From contig JAKFFF010000109.1 of assembly GCA_036677145.1 (NCBI GenBank), forward strand, positions 11,515 through 75,514: 64,000 nucleotides of DNA. The letters are read 5' to 3'. The stretch is from CADEED01 sp036677145. GTDB lineage: Bacteria; Pseudomonadota; Gammaproteobacteria; Steroidobacterales; Steroidobacteraceae. A program made the translations under genes and the position numbers. Positions 9,112 through 18,742 of the stretch are shown here, piece after piece (within the stretch, counting starts at the first letter, position 1; each line of letters starts with the position of its first letter). Under the pieces are notes generated by a model. It saw only the letters and a program-made list of their open reading frames with translations. It had not been told where the DNA came from and ran no database searches.

Positions 9112-9797
9112 GCTTCAGCCTCCGGCGCAGTGCCCGGTTCACCGGCGGGCCGTTCGACGCGTTCGTCGCCCAGCAGGCCGGAAATGACCGTTGCGACACG
9201 CGCCTCGAAGCGCGCGTCGATGCTCGAATGATCGCTGGTGAGCCGGCAGCCACCGCGCGCCATGAGCGGATCTTCGGCGAGATGCCAGTCCTGTTCACCC
9301 GAGGCGCGCGCGAGTTTCTCGCGCACGATGGCCGCGTCGTCCGGATGCAGGTGAATGCGGATGTTGCGGGTCGCGAGCGGCAGCAGGCTCAGCGTGTGCC
9401 GGATGATTCCGATGATCTGCGTCGGGTCGATCTTCAGCTCCCGGCGCACGAGATGTTTGGCGACGGTGAGCGCGAGCCGCGTGAGCTCAGTCTCGACCTG
9501 CTGATCGAGCTCATCGAGCGGCTTGGCGAGCATGCCCATGATGGCCTCGAGCGCCGCGATCTTGACGTCGACTTCGGCGATGCGTTTGGCGAGTTCGGCT
9601 TCGCCCTTGCGCACACCTTCGACGTGGCCGTCCTTGAAGCCGTGGTCCCAGGCCTCGCGTTCGACGGCCGACAGGTGCATGACATTGACGCCTCGGGCGC
9701 CAGGCCGCGGCATCGGCGCGCCATCGACCGAGGGCAGATCCCAGCGCTCGACGCCTTCCAGCGTTTCGAGTTCGTTGGCCACACCGGGCTCAGACAT
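9108..9797 (-). CDS. fliH: Flagellar assembly protein FliH
   Basis: FliH holds FliI in a heterotrimer and tethers it to the FliN part of the C ring. The 229-residue product has a conserved region with A-W-D-H-G-F-K-D-G near residues 68-78. The repeated G-x-x-x-G helices typical of FliH and a C-terminal domain related to the V/F-ATPase peripheral stalk (LVRRELKIDPTQIIGIIRHT) follow. It overlaps fliG by eight bases and fliI by four. Confidence 0.93.
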   Translation of the reverse strand: MSEPGVANELETLEGVERWDLPSVDGAPMPRPGARGVNVMHLSAVEREAWDHGFKDGHVEGVRKGEAELAKRIAEVDVKIAALEAIMGMLAKPLDELDQQVETELTRLALTVAKHLVRRELKIDPTQIIGIIRHTLSLLPLATRNIRIHLHPDDAAIVREKLARASGEQDWHLAEDPLMARGGCRLTSDHSSIDARFEARVATVISGLLGDERVERPAGEPGTAPEAEA

Positions 9798-10800
9798 ACT
9801 CCTCGCCCTTGCCGCCCAGGTTGATCGTGCCTTCGTCGGCGAGCTTGCGCGCGGCGAGCAGGATTTCCTTCTGCGCCGCTTCGACGTCGGCCAATCGGAC
9901 TGGGCCCTTGGCTTCGAGGTCGGACTTCAACATCTCGGCCGCGCGCTGCGACATGTTCTTGAACACCTTCGCCTTGAAGGTTTCGTCGGCGCCCTTGAGC
10001 GCGATCAGCAGTTTGTCCGCCGGCACTTGCCGCAGCAGTTCCTGCATGCCGCGATCGTCGACCTCGAGCAGGTCGTCGAACACGAACATCAGATCCTGGA
10101 TGTTCTGCGAGAGACGCTCGTCATTCTTGGCGATGTCGCTCATCAGCGAGGTGCCCACCGACGAATCGAGCAGGTTGACCATCTCGGCCGCGACACGCAG
10201 GCCGCCGAGCATGGAGCTCTTGCCACCGGCGCCGCTCGCGACGAATTGTTTCTCCATCATCTCGTCGAGCTCGGCGAGCGCGGACGGGTGAATGCCGTCG
10301 AGCGTTGCGACACGCATGACGAGATCCGAATGCTGCTCGGCCGGCAGGCACGACAACACGTCGGCGCTCTGCTCGGGCTCCAGGTACGACAACACGATCG
10401 CGATGATCTGCGGATGTTCGCCGCGGATGTGTTCGGCCACCTGCTTGGCGTCCATCCACTTCAAGGCTTCGAGCCCTTTGCGCTGGCCGCCGAGGCTGAT
10501 GCGATCCATGAGGCTCGCGGCCTTCTCGTCGCCGAGCGCGCTGGTCAACACGTTGCGCACGAAGTCTTCGCCGCCGACGCCGACCGACGTCTGGCTTTCG
10601 AGCGCCGTCGTGAATTGATTGAGCACGCCGCGCACTTCGTCGCGCGACACGTTGGCGAGTTCGGTCATCGTGCGGCCGAGACGCTGCACGTCCTTCGCGC
10701 CCATGTGCTTGAGGATTTCCGCGGCCTCGCTTTCGCCGAGCGTCAGCAGCAGGATGGCCGCGCGCTCCACGCCATTGCGGCTGGATTTCGGATCACTCAT
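9790..10800 (-). CDS. fliG: Flagellar motor switch protein FliG
   Basis: FliG is the C-ring protein that contacts the stator and converts ion flow into torque. The 336-residue product has the three FliG domains in order. The EHPQ motif is at residues 128-131 within GEHPQIIAIVLSYL. The C-terminal charged torque helix includes ADKLLIALKGADETFKAKVF. It overlaps both fliF and fliH by eight bases. Confidence 0.97.
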   Translation of the reverse strand: MSDPKSSRNGVERAAILLLTLGESEAAEILKHMGAKDVQRLGRTMTELANVSRDEVRGVLNQFTTALESQTSVGVGGEDFVRNVLTSALGDEKAASLMDRISLGGQRKGLEALKWMDAKQVAEHIRGEHPQIIAIVLSYLEPEQSADVLSCLPAEQHSDLVMRVATLDGIHPSALAELDEMMEKQFVASGAGGKSSMLGGLRVAAEMVNLLDSSVGTSLMSDIAKNDERLSQNIQDLMFVFDDLLEVDDRGMQELLRQVPADKLLIALKGADETFKAKVFKNMSQRAAEMLKSDLEAKGPVRLADVEAAQKEILLAARKLADEGTINLGGKGEEYV

Positions 10801-12475
10801 CGCTCGACACCCATGCCTTCACGACCTGCGCGCCACGTTTCGGATCGGCCGCGACGAGACCGCGCGCCTGCGCGATCTGCTGTTCGTAGGCTATTGCCGG
10901 CGCATCCGGCGGCGCTCCGCCCTGCGCGCCAGCTCCGACGGTCGCCGCCGCGAGCGCGCCCTGGCGCAGCACCGGCGAGTTGGCCGCGTTGAGCAGGCCG
11001 CGCGTCAGCGGCTTGAGCACGCTGAAGATGATGATGAACAACACGAGCACGCCGGCGAGGACTTTCGCCAGGGTCTGCACCCAGGCCTTCTCCCATAGCG
11101 GCACGGACTCGAGCTCGCCCGCGGCCTCCGGCATTTCGCCGAGGAACGAGGAATTGACGACGTTCACCGTATCGCCGCGCGCGGCGTCGAAACCGACGGC
11201 ATCACGCACCAGCGCCGTCAGGCGCTCCAGCTGTTCCGGCGGCATCGCGGTCTCGGTGACTTTGCCTTCGGCGTTGGTCGTCCGCAGGTTGTCGATCAGC
11301 ACCGCGACCGACAGACGCGTGACGCGCCCGGCCGGCTGGCGCGTATACGCCATGGTGCGGTCGATTTCGTAATTGCGAGTGGATTGACGCGACGTGGAAT
11401 CAGGACCCGTCACGGCGGTGCCGCTCGCGTTGTTAGGCGTACCCGCCGCGGCGCCCGTGGCGCCGGCCGGCGGATTGGCTCCGGACTGCGCCACCGCGGG
11501 AGTCGACCCCGGCGGCAACGCCACACCAGGCTGCGGCGGCTGATTGGTGAGGGCACCCGGCACACCGCCGGCGTTGCCCGCGCCATTACGCGCGGCATCC
11601 TCGGCGATCGATTCGCTGCGCACCACCTGGCTCTGCGGGTTGTACTGCTCGCGCGTCTGTTCGGTGGTGGCCATGTCGACCTGCGCGACGACCTGGGCGC
11701 GCACGCGTCCCGGACCGACCAGCGGTGTCAACATTTCCTGGATGCGCTGCGCATAGGATTCTTCGAGCCGGTGCGCGAGATCGAACATCTTGTCGCGCAT
11801 CGCAAGATCGCTGTCGCCGTTGGGCGCGGACAGCAGCCGTCCGGACTGGTCGATCACGGTCACCTGCGAGGCCTGCATCTCCGGGATGCTGGAGGCGACG
11901 AGGTTGGTGATGGCTTGCACCTGTTCGTCGGCAAGACGGCGGCCGGCCTTCAATTGCAGGAATACGGAAGCGGAGCCGGGACGCCGATCGCTCACGAAGG
12001 CCGACTGGCGCGCCATGGCCAGGTGTACACGCGCGCCCTGCACGTTCTGCAGCGAGGCGATCGTGCGGGCCAGCTCGGTTTCGAGCGCATGCTGATAACG
12101 CGCGCTCTCCATGAACGCGCTGACGCCGAAGCCCGGATCCTTGGTCATCGCGCTCACGCCGCCGCCACCTTCGGGCAGACCCTGCGAGGCGAGTTTCAGG
12201 CGCGCCGCGGCGAGCTGTTCGGCGGGCACGCTGATCGAGGCGCCGCCGTTTTCGAGTTTGTAAGGAATGCTCGCGCTGTCGAGCGCCTGTGTCACCTGCG
12301 CGGCGTCTTCACCACCCAGGTTCGCATACAACAGGCTGTAGGTCGGTCCGACCGACCACAACATCACGCCGACACCGGCCGCGACGGCGGCGGCGACGCC
12401 CACGAGCAGCAACAGCGGCTTGAGCCCGCTGATGAGGCGTTGTGGTCCCGGGATGCTGACGGCTTCTGTGGCCAA
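10793..12475 (-). CDS. fliF: Flagellar MS-ring protein FliF
   Basis: FliF forms the MS ring in the inner membrane, the first basal-body structure. The 560-residue product has two membrane helices, at about residues 20-42 and 455-475. The periplasmic ring-building domain contains the YscJ-like phrase RVHLAMARQSAFVSDRRPGSASVFL. A low-complexity Pro/Ala/Gly linker near 310-365 precedes the second periplasmic region. The C-terminal tail that binds FliG is present. Length is normal. Confidence 0.97.
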   Translation of the reverse strand: MATEAVSIPGPQRLISGLKPLLLLVGVAAAVAAGVGVMLWSVGPTYSLLYANLGGEDAAQVTQALDSASIPYKLENGGASISVPAEQLAAARLKLASQGLPEGGGGVSAMTKDPGFGVSAFMESARYQHALETELARTIASLQNVQGARVHLAMARQSAFVSDRRPGSASVFLQLKAGRRLADEQVQAITNLVASSIPEMQASQVTVIDQSGRLLSAPNGDSDLAMRDKMFDLAHRLEESYAQRIQEMLTPLVGPGRVRAQVVAQVDMATTEQTREQYNPQSQVVRSESIAEDAARNGAGNAGGVPGALTNQPPQPGVALPPGSTPAVAQSGANPPAGATGAAAGTPNNASGTAVTGPDSTSRQSTRNYEIDRTMAYTRQPAGRVTRLSVAVLIDNLRTTNAEGKVTETAMPPEQLERLTALVRDAVGFDAARGDTVNVVNSSFLGEMPEAAGELESVPLWEKAWVQTLAKVLAGVLVLFIIIFSVLKPLTRGLLNAANSPVLRQGALAAATVGAGAQGGAPPDAPAIAYEQQIAQARGLVAADPKRGAQVVKAWVSSDE

Positions 12476-12508
12476 GTTGAGAGTCCTCTGACAATTCCCG
12501 CTCTATTC

Positions 12509-12841
12509 CTAGAGCGGCATGTTCATGATTTCGCGGTAGGCATCGACGAACTTGTTGCGCACCTCGGTGAGGGCGCGGAACGACACGTTCGCCTTCTGCA
12601 TTTCGAGCATCACCTGCGGCAGCTCGACGCCGGGCACGCCACGCTCGAACTTGCCCTGCAGATCGCTGGCCTTGGATTGCGTCGAGTTGACGCTGTCGAG
12701 GCCCTGCTTCAGCAGCTTGGCGAAGCCGTTGTCGCCGCCCGCGACCGCGGTCGGCGCGACGCCACCGGGCGCGGCGCCCTTCGCGACGTGCGACATGCTG
12801 CGGATCTGCGCGAGGACGCGATTGATTTCCATCTGGCTCAT
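12509..12841 (-). CDS. fliE: Flagellar hook-basal body protein FliE
   Basis: FliE connects the MS ring to the rod and is needed early for export. The 110-residue product has the typical C-terminal signature LPQVMLEMQKANVSFRALTE followed by VRNKFVDAYREIMNMPL. It lies 18 bases after the flrC-like gene, with no separate promoter visible, so transcription probably reads through from the sigma-54 promoter upstream of that activator. Confidence 0.95.
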   Translation of the reverse strand: MSQMEINRVLAQIRSMSHVAKGAAPGGVAPTAVAGGDNGFAKLLKQGLDSVNSTQSKASDLQGKFERGVPGVELPQVMLEMQKANVSFRALTEVRNKFVDAYREIMNMPL

Positions 12842-12859
12842 ACGTTCTGCCTATCTATT

Positions 12860-13840
12860 TCAAGCGGCGGGAACATCGATGCCCGCATTGCGGATGCGGG
12901 CCAGCTTGTAACGCAGCGTGCGTGGGCTGATGCCGAGCTTCTCCGCGACTTCCCGGCGGCTGCCGCGCGCGGCGCGCAGCGCCTCGAGGATCACGTCGCG
13001 TTCGGCGCGCTCCAGGGTCTGATGCAGCGCCGGAGCGCCGGCGCCCGCGGCGTCGAGCTTCGTGGCCTGCTTCTCGAACAGGATGTGCTGGGCCTCGATG
13101 ACCGAGCCTTCGACCAGCACCAGCGCGCGTTGCAGCAGATTGTCCAGCTCGCGCACGTTGCCGGGCCACGGGTACGTGAGCAGCAGGTGCGCAGCGTCGG
13201 CCGTGAGCGCCGGGATACGTTTGCCGGGGCGCGCGCGCAGCTGCAAGAGATGTGTGGCCAGCGGCAGGATGTCGTCACGGCGTTCACGCAGGGGTGAAAG
13301 CGCGAGGGGAAACACGTTGAGACGGTAATAGAGATCTTCACGGAACCGGCCGGCGGTGACTTCGGCTCGCAGCAGACGATTGGTGGTGGCGATGACGCGC
13401 ACGTCGAGCGGCACGGGGGCGGTGCCACCGATGCGTTCCACTTCCCTTTCCTGCAGTACGCGCAATAGTTTGGCCTGCAGCGCGAGCGGCATCTCGGTGA
13501 TCTCGTCGAGCAATATCGTGCCGCCCTGGGCCTGTTCGAATTTGCCGGCATGCGCGGCATGCGCGCCGGTGAACGAACCCTTTTCGTGGCCAAACAACAT
13601 GGCTTCGAGCATGTTCTCGGGGATCGCCGCGCAATTGACGGCGACGAAGCTGCGCTGCGCGCGCGGACTGGCGCGATGGATGACACGCGCGAGCACCTCT
13701 TTGCCGGTGCCCGACTCGCCGACGATCAGCACCGAGCAGTCGGTGGCCGCGACACGCCGCGCCAGGTCCAGAACCAACCGTGACGACGCGTCGACCGCGA
13801 CCGGCTCCAGTGATTCGCTCAAACTCGTTTCGGTGCTCAT
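12860..13840 (-). CDS. Sigma-54-dependent flagellar activator, FlrC/FleR-like, without receiver domain
   Basis: This is a bacterial enhancer-binding protein expected to activate RpoN promoters of flagellar genes. The chosen ATG (13840-13838) has a GAGG ribosome site six bases upstream; a GTG at 13855 lacks one. The 326-residue product has an AAA+ domain almost from the N-terminus: Walker A GESGTGKE at 41-48, the sigma-54 contact loop GSFTGA at 88-93, Walker B GGTILLDE at 106-113, and a C-terminal Fis-type helix-turn-helix. FlrC and FleR normally carry an N-terminal receiver domain; none is present, and no FlrB/FleS kinase gene is adjacent. An alternative is a second FleQ-like regulator. Confidence 0.88.
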   Translation of the reverse strand: MSTETSLSESLEPVAVDASSRLVLDLARRVAATDCSVLIVGESGTGKEVLARVIHRASPRAQRSFVAVNCAAIPENMLEAMLFGHEKGSFTGAHAAHAGKFEQAQGGTILLDEITEMPLALQAKLLRVLQEREVERIGGTAPVPLDVRVIATTNRLLRAEVTAGRFREDLYYRLNVFPLALSPLRERRDDILPLATHLLQLRARPGKRIPALTADAAHLLLTYPWPGNVRELDNLLQRALVLVEGSVIEAQHILFEKQATKLDAAGAGAPALHQTLERAERDVILEALRAARGSRREVAEKLGISPRTLRYKLARIRNAGIDVPAA

Positions 13841-13884
13841 CGGAAACCTCGACACTTCTGGCCGTAGCGGCCAAGCGTTGCAGT

Positions 13885-13900
13885 TGCAAGAGCTGTGCCC
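13885..13900 (-). promoter_or_regulatory. Sigma-54 promoter of the flrC-like gene and probably fliE onward
   Basis: On the minus strand the site reads GGGCACA-N4-TTGCA: the essential GGCAC and TTGCA blocks with correct spacing. The predicted start is near 13874, 34 bases before the ATG. The site lies downstream of the fleQ-like gene and its terminator, so this gene would be a class II target of the FleQ-like protein. Confidence 0.75.
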
Positions 13901-13959
13901 GGCCGTATCGCGTGAAGCCCATCACATGAACGTCGGCTTTCCGTCGCCGGGTGCCGCGT

Positions 13960-14102
13960 GGTGCCGGGCAGGGATTGCCGGGAGAACAAAAAAAGGGGAC
14001 GTACCTGCGACGAGGTGCGTCCCCTTTTAGTTAGTCAGTCCAATTCGCGCTCGGGGAATCCCCGAGTCTCAACGACAATCCCGGGAATCCCTTCCCGGCA
14101 CC
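13960..14102. repeat. Composite intergenic palindrome with GGTGCCGGG ends (copy D)
   Basis: Two outer arms of 24 bases (13960-13983 and 14079-14102) form an inverted repeat with two mismatches. The left arm begins GGTGCCGGGCAGGGATT; the complement of the right begins GGTGCCGGGAAGGGATT. Inside are two more perfect or nearly perfect hairpins: 16-base arms at 13991-14006 and 14013-14028 with one mismatch, and an 8-1-8 palindrome at 14050-14066. The element fills the fleQ-flrC intergenic space. It contains no open frame. Confidence 0.85.
13988..14028 (-). terminator. Intrinsic terminator after the fleQ-like gene
   Basis: A 16-bp stem (arms 13991-14006 and 14013-14028, one mismatch, six-base loop) is followed on the minus strand by seven Ts (13994-13988). 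It lies about 80 bases past the fleQ-like stop, upstream of the flrC promoter, and would separate the two transcription units. It is nested inside the larger palindrome. Because the stem also has a short T run on the plus side it could work in both directions. Confidence 0.7.
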
Positions 14103-14108
14103 ACCCTG

Positions 14109-15275
<1,167 letters not shown>

Positions 15276-15445
15276 GACCTCTCCTCTCTCGCGATTATCT
15301 TCACCGCAAACGTACGAGGAAAGCGTGACGTGCAATGCAAGTTTGTCGCGTGCGCGCAGCGTACTCCTAACAAAGTTGCGCGCGGAATCTTCCGGCGCGA
15401 TGTCAGGGAGAAACCCTTAGTGAAAAATCTCGCGACGGAGAATCG

Positions 15446-16009
15446 TCAGCCGCGTTGCTGACGGGAGCCGGCAATCTTTCGCCGGTGGCGGCGAAACACG
15501 AGCTTCTCGATGTGATCGGCGACCGTTTCTGTCAGCGACACGAACCGCACGCGTGTCTCGCCCGCCGCCGCGCCCAGCACGACTTCCGCCGGTAGATTGA
15601 GTGGCTGGACGACCAGGTCGCGCAGCGTGATCTCGAGGATGCCGCGCGCTCCGATCTCGAGAGGCTCCGGGTTCTGCCAGGTCGCACCCATCGCGTTGAA
15701 GCGGATCGCGACTGGTCCTACACGCGGCTGGCTCGCGGCGAGCAGCTGACCCGCGAGATCGAGCAGCAGGTTGAGTTTGAAATCGAGCCGCATGAGATCG
15801 GCCGAATGCGGGGATTCATCGTCCGACTTTTCGGTGTGGCCATGCTCTTCGAGGGCATCGCAGGCCTGCAATACACGCAGGTTCCGCTCGGCGAGATGCT
15901 GGGCGGTGACGTCGTTCACCGGCACGTCCTGCGGACACCAGCGCACCGGGAGCAGGTCCTCGTAGGCCAGCTTCTCGAACATCACGATCGTGTCGCGGCC
16001 TTCGTACAT
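15446..16009 (-). CDS. Atypical PilZ-domain protein (probable c-di-GMP-related, Xanthomonas tPilZ type)
   Basis: The 187-residue soluble protein starts with a short N-terminal region (FEKLAYEDLLPVRWCPQD). A long helix near residues 45-90 and a beta-rich C-terminal half follow, containing IRFNAMGATW and LEIGARGILEITLRDLVVQPL. This layout resembles the tetrameric atypical PilZ proteins of Xanthomonas, whose gene lies at the same place in the fliD-fliS cluster. The canonical RxxxR and D/NxSxxG motifs are not seen, so direct c-di-GMP binding is unproven. An alternative ATG lies nine codons downstream. Confidence 0.7.
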   Translation of the reverse strand: MYEGRDTIVMFEKLAYEDLLPVRWCPQDVPVNDVTAQHLAERNLRVLQACDALEEHGHTEKSDDESPHSADLMRLDFKLNLLLDLAGQLLAASQPRVGPVAIRFNAMGATWQNPEPLEIGARGILEITLRDLVVQPLNLPAEVVLGAAAGETRVRFVSLTETVADHIEKLVFRRHRRKIAGSRQQRG

Positions 16010-16019
16010 GACGGGGATC

Positions 16020-16394
16020 TTACTGTTGCTTGCGCGCCGTGCCCATCGTCCCGGCCATCATCGAGGCAATGGCGGCCTCGGACTCGTTCGCGGCCTGCTG
16101 CAGCGCGCGCAGGCAGCCGCGGCCTTCGGAATCGAGGTCCATGCGGCCGAGGCCCGCCAGCAGCTCGCGCCGCTCGCGCAACACCTCATCCACGCGCACC
16201 CAGCGCCGGTCCTGCAGATGGCGCCCGAGTTCGTGCGTGCAGGCAACCACCGCGGACGCGATCCGGCGCCAGTCGATGGCCGCATGGCCGGACGAATGCG
16301 TGCCCGTTTTCTGGTCCAGGACCGGTGCACGGGTGCCGCGCACGATCGTGAGGCGCGGCCGGCCGCGCGGGGTTTCGTGTGCCGGAAGGGTCAT
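16020..16394 (-). CDS. FliT-like small flagellar protein
   Basis: The 124-residue product is predicted to be helical in its second half (about residues 40-115), with many Glu, Arg and Leu residues. That fits a FliT-type export chaperone for FliD, although FliT sequences are too variable for certainty. The start is the ATG at 16394-16392, overlapping the fliS stop as ATGA, which implies coupled translation. It lies between fliS and the PilZ gene, where FliT-like proteins usually sit. The first 45 residues are basic and probably disordered. Confidence 0.6.
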   Translation of the reverse strand: MTLPAHETPRGRPRLTIVRGTRAPVLDQKTGTHSSGHAAIDWRRIASAVVACTHELGRHLQDRRWVRVDEVLRERRELLAGLGRMDLDSEGRGCLRALQQAANESEAAIASMMAGTMGTARKQQ

Positions 16395-16813
16395 GGGCGT
16401 CGCGCCACCTGCTCGCGGCCCTGTGCCGGGAGCTGCAGCCACGCCGACCGCACTTCGTTCAGCAGCCGCGCGACTTCGTCTAACCACTCGGGCTTGTTCG
16501 AAGCGCTCGCCTGCATGAGGCGTGTGCACATGTATTCATACAACGCGTCGAGGTTGGTCGACACGGTGCCGCCGGCCTTGAAGTTGAGGCTGTTGCGCAG
16601 CTCGTCGATGATCGCGACGGCGCGATGCAGGAGCTGCGCCTTCTCGGGACCGCCGCTGTTGTGGCTCATCAGCCCGCGCGCCGTTGCGATACGCTCGAGC
16701 GCCCCGTCCATCAGCATGACGATGAGGCGATGCGGATCGGCCGCGTCCACGCCCGAATGCACGGAGGCGCTGCGATAGGCGGCCAGCTTGGCGGAATTCT
16801 GCGGATAGGCCAT
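16391..16813 (-). CDS. fliS: Flagellin export chaperone FliS
   Basis: FliS binds the C-terminus of flagellin and delivers it unpolymerised to the export gate. The 140-residue product has the family N-terminus with AYRSASVHSGVDAADPHRLI. The four-helix layout follows, with VMLMDGALERIATARGLM and LNFKAGGTVSTNLDALYEYM. It lies 69 bases after fliD and overlaps the FliT-like gene by four. Confidence 0.95.
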   Translation of the reverse strand: MAYPQNSAKLAAYRSASVHSGVDAADPHRLIVMLMDGALERIATARGLMSHNSGGPEKAQLLHRAVAIIDELRNSLNFKAGGTVSTNLDALYEYMCTRLMQASASNKPEWLDEVARLLNEVRSAWLQLPAQGREQVARRP

Positions 16814-16882
16814 CGTGATGCTCCAAACTACTCACGGAGCTTAACGGCCTGTCCGGCGCGGACTTGAGTGTCCGCCCGGCGG

Positions 16883-18265
16883 CTAGGAACCGATCTTGCC
16901 GATGCGGTCGAGCTGCTGCGACAGGAACGAGGACTGGCTCTGCAGGTTCGAGAGCAGGCTGTCGAGGGCGTTGAACTGCTTGTTGTAGCGCCGCTGCACT
17001 TCGGCCATGCGCACCTCGAGATCGCTCTGCTGCTTCTGCAGCGCGACGCTCTTGGCGTTGAGCGCCTTGGTGCGCGCGTCCATCTGCGCATCGACGGCAA
17101 GATGCTGATCGAGAGAGGTGGCGAGCCGCGCGGCCACGCCGCCCGCGCCGCCAAACAGCCGCGAGATGCCGTCGTAATCGGCCGCCAGCGCCGCGTCGAG
17201 TTTGGCGGCGTCGAGGCTCAGTGTTCCGTCCTTCTGGGTGGTGACACCCACGCTCGCCAGCGACTGGTAGTTCCCCGTGAGCCCGCTCACCGCGTTGGTG
17301 AGCTTGGAACGCAGGTCGCTTTCGATGCCGCGCAGCATGGCGTCGCCGATCAGCGGACCGGCCTTCTTGGTAGTCGGCTCGTAGCCGCGCAGCGCGGCAA
17401 TCTGCTTCGCGAGACCGTTGTAGGCTTCGACGAAATTCCGGATGCGCGTGGTCGTGCCGCGAGTGTCGTCGGCAATCGTCAGTCGGTGCGTTTCGCCCGC
17501 GTCCGCCTCGAGCAGCGTGATGGACACGCCTTCGATGGCATCGTTGAACGAGTTGGTGGCGCTGCGATACTCGAAGCCGGCGATGTAGACGAGCGCGTCC
17601 TGCGCGGGCCGCTGCTGGGTGTAGTTGGCGGTCGCGGACGCGTTGTACGCCAGGCTCGAAAGCCCGCCGTCACCGCCCTCCTGCGAAACGACCAGCGCGT
17701 TGGCCGCGCCGGCCTGCTGCGCGGACAACACCAGGTGTGCGCCGTCCGCCGCGTTGACGATGGTGGCGCGCACCACGCCGTCGTTTTCCGGGGCCTGGTT
17801 GATCGCGTCGCGAATCTGCGCGAGCGTGTTGTGAGTCGAGTCGATGCTCACCGAAAATGTCTTGGCGCCCGATGACACGGTGAGTGTGCCCGTGCCCACG
17901 ACCTGGCTCGCGCCGCCGGCGAACGCATTCGAAGTGAGCTGATGCGCGGTGGCCAGGTTTTCGACCTGGACATCGTAGGTTCCAGCGACCGCCGCGGTGG
18001 TGGCGCTCGCCGTGAAGACTTCCGGACTGGAGGGCGTGGCGGAACGCGCCGCGAAAGCCTCCGTGGTCTTGAGCGAAGTCAGTGAATCATTGAATGCACC
18101 CATCGCGCCCTTGAGGCTTGCGATGGCGGAAATCGTGGTGACCGCGGTGGTTTGCGCGCGGGTGATCTGGTTCTGCCGCGGAGCTTTCTCCGCCGCGACC
18201 AGCTTGGCGACCAGGCTCGCGACTTCGAGTCCCGATCCGATGCCTTGTGATGTCAGTCCTGCCAT
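16883..18265 (-). CDS. fliD: Filament cap protein FliD
   Basis: FliD (HAP2) forms the cap at the growing filament tip and guides flagellin folding. The 460-residue product has the FliD N-terminal domain (GLTSQGIGSGLEVASLVAKL at the start). A central domain follows, then a C-terminal coiled-coil region ending in LQSQSSFLSQQLDRIGKIGS. Length is normal. flaG lies 12 bases upstream, so the two are probably one transcript. Confidence 0.95.
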   Translation of the reverse strand: MAGLTSQGIGSGLEVASLVAKLVAAEKAPRQNQITRAQTTAVTTISAIASLKGAMGAFNDSLTSLKTTEAFAARSATPSSPEVFTASATTAAVAGTYDVQVENLATAHQLTSNAFAGGASQVVGTGTLTVSSGAKTFSVSIDSTHNTLAQIRDAINQAPENDGVVRATIVNAADGAHLVLSAQQAGAANALVVSQEGGDGGLSSLAYNASATANYTQQRPAQDALVYIAGFEYRSATNSFNDAIEGVSITLLEADAGETHRLTIADDTRGTTTRIRNFVEAYNGLAKQIAALRGYEPTTKKAGPLIGDAMLRGIESDLRSKLTNAVSGLTGNYQSLASVGVTTQKDGTLSLDAAKLDAALAADYDGISRLFGGAGGVAARLATSLDQHLAVDAQMDARTKALNAKSVALQKQQSDLEVRMAEVQRRYNKQFNALDSLLSNLQSQSSFLSQQLDRIGKIGS

Positions 18266-18277
18266 GGCGGAATCCTG

Positions 18278-18631
18278 CTATGCCTTTTCGTCGAGCATCG
18301 CGCTCAACTGATCTTCGATGCGCTGTGCGATGCGCACCGCTTCCTCACCCGGCACCTGCCGGATGACCTCGCCCGTTTCCGCATCGCAGATCGTCACGAT
18401 CATTTCGCCGGAGGCCTGGTCGACGCGGAATTGCAGCGAGCGATTGATGCTACGCAGGTAAGAATCGATCTGTCGCGTGACAGATTCGATTTTGGGAATC
18501 TCGACGGGTGGCGCGGCAGGCTTTTGCCGCGGAATTTCCGCCGGTGCCGGCACGGGCGCCGCAACCTGCTTCGGTTGCGAGGCACGCTGTGCGCGCACTT
18601 CGAACTCAGTCCTGGCTTCACCGATTTTCAT
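18278..18631 (-). CDS. flaG: Flagellar protein FlaG
   Basis: FlaG proteins influence filament length and are encoded next to flagellin and fliD. The 117-residue product has a proline/alanine-rich N-terminal half. The conserved C-terminal domain shows INRSLQFRVDQASGEMIVTI and GEVIRQVPGEEAVRIAQRIE, the usual FlaG pattern. It lies 111 bases downstream of fliC with a hairpin between. Confidence 0.92.
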   Translation of the reverse strand: MKIGEARTEFEVRAQRASQPKQVAAPVPAPAEIPRQKPAAPPVEIPKIESVTRQIDSYLRSINRSLQFRVDQASGEMIVTICDAETGEVIRQVPGEEAVRIAQRIEDQLSAMLDEKA

Positions 18632-18669
18632 GGGTCAGCCCTCGTTCTTCACCGCGCGCCGAAAGGCCA

Positions 18670-18699
18670 GGCGCCGCGAGTCTTGCGACTCGCGACGCC
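18670..18699 (-). terminator. Hairpin downstream of fliC (attenuating terminator?)
   Basis: Arms of 13 bases at 18670-18682 and 18687-18699 pair with one mismatch around a TTGC loop. The hairpin lies 44-73 bases past the fliC stop. On the minus strand only a short T-rich stretch follows, so it may act as a partial terminator or a 3'-end stabiliser. That would let some transcription continue into flaG-fliD while keeping flagellin mRNA dominant. Confidence 0.5.
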
Positions 18700-18742
18700 C
18701 GGCTGTCTAGCGCGGTTGAAACGACCGCTCAGAAGTCACCCG

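Noticed and set aside
7304..9298. Apparent 664-residue fusion ending in FliJ
   Set aside because: Only the last 151 codons are FliJ; the earlier part is out of frame with fliI, which has its own full-length ORF and an ATGA junction.
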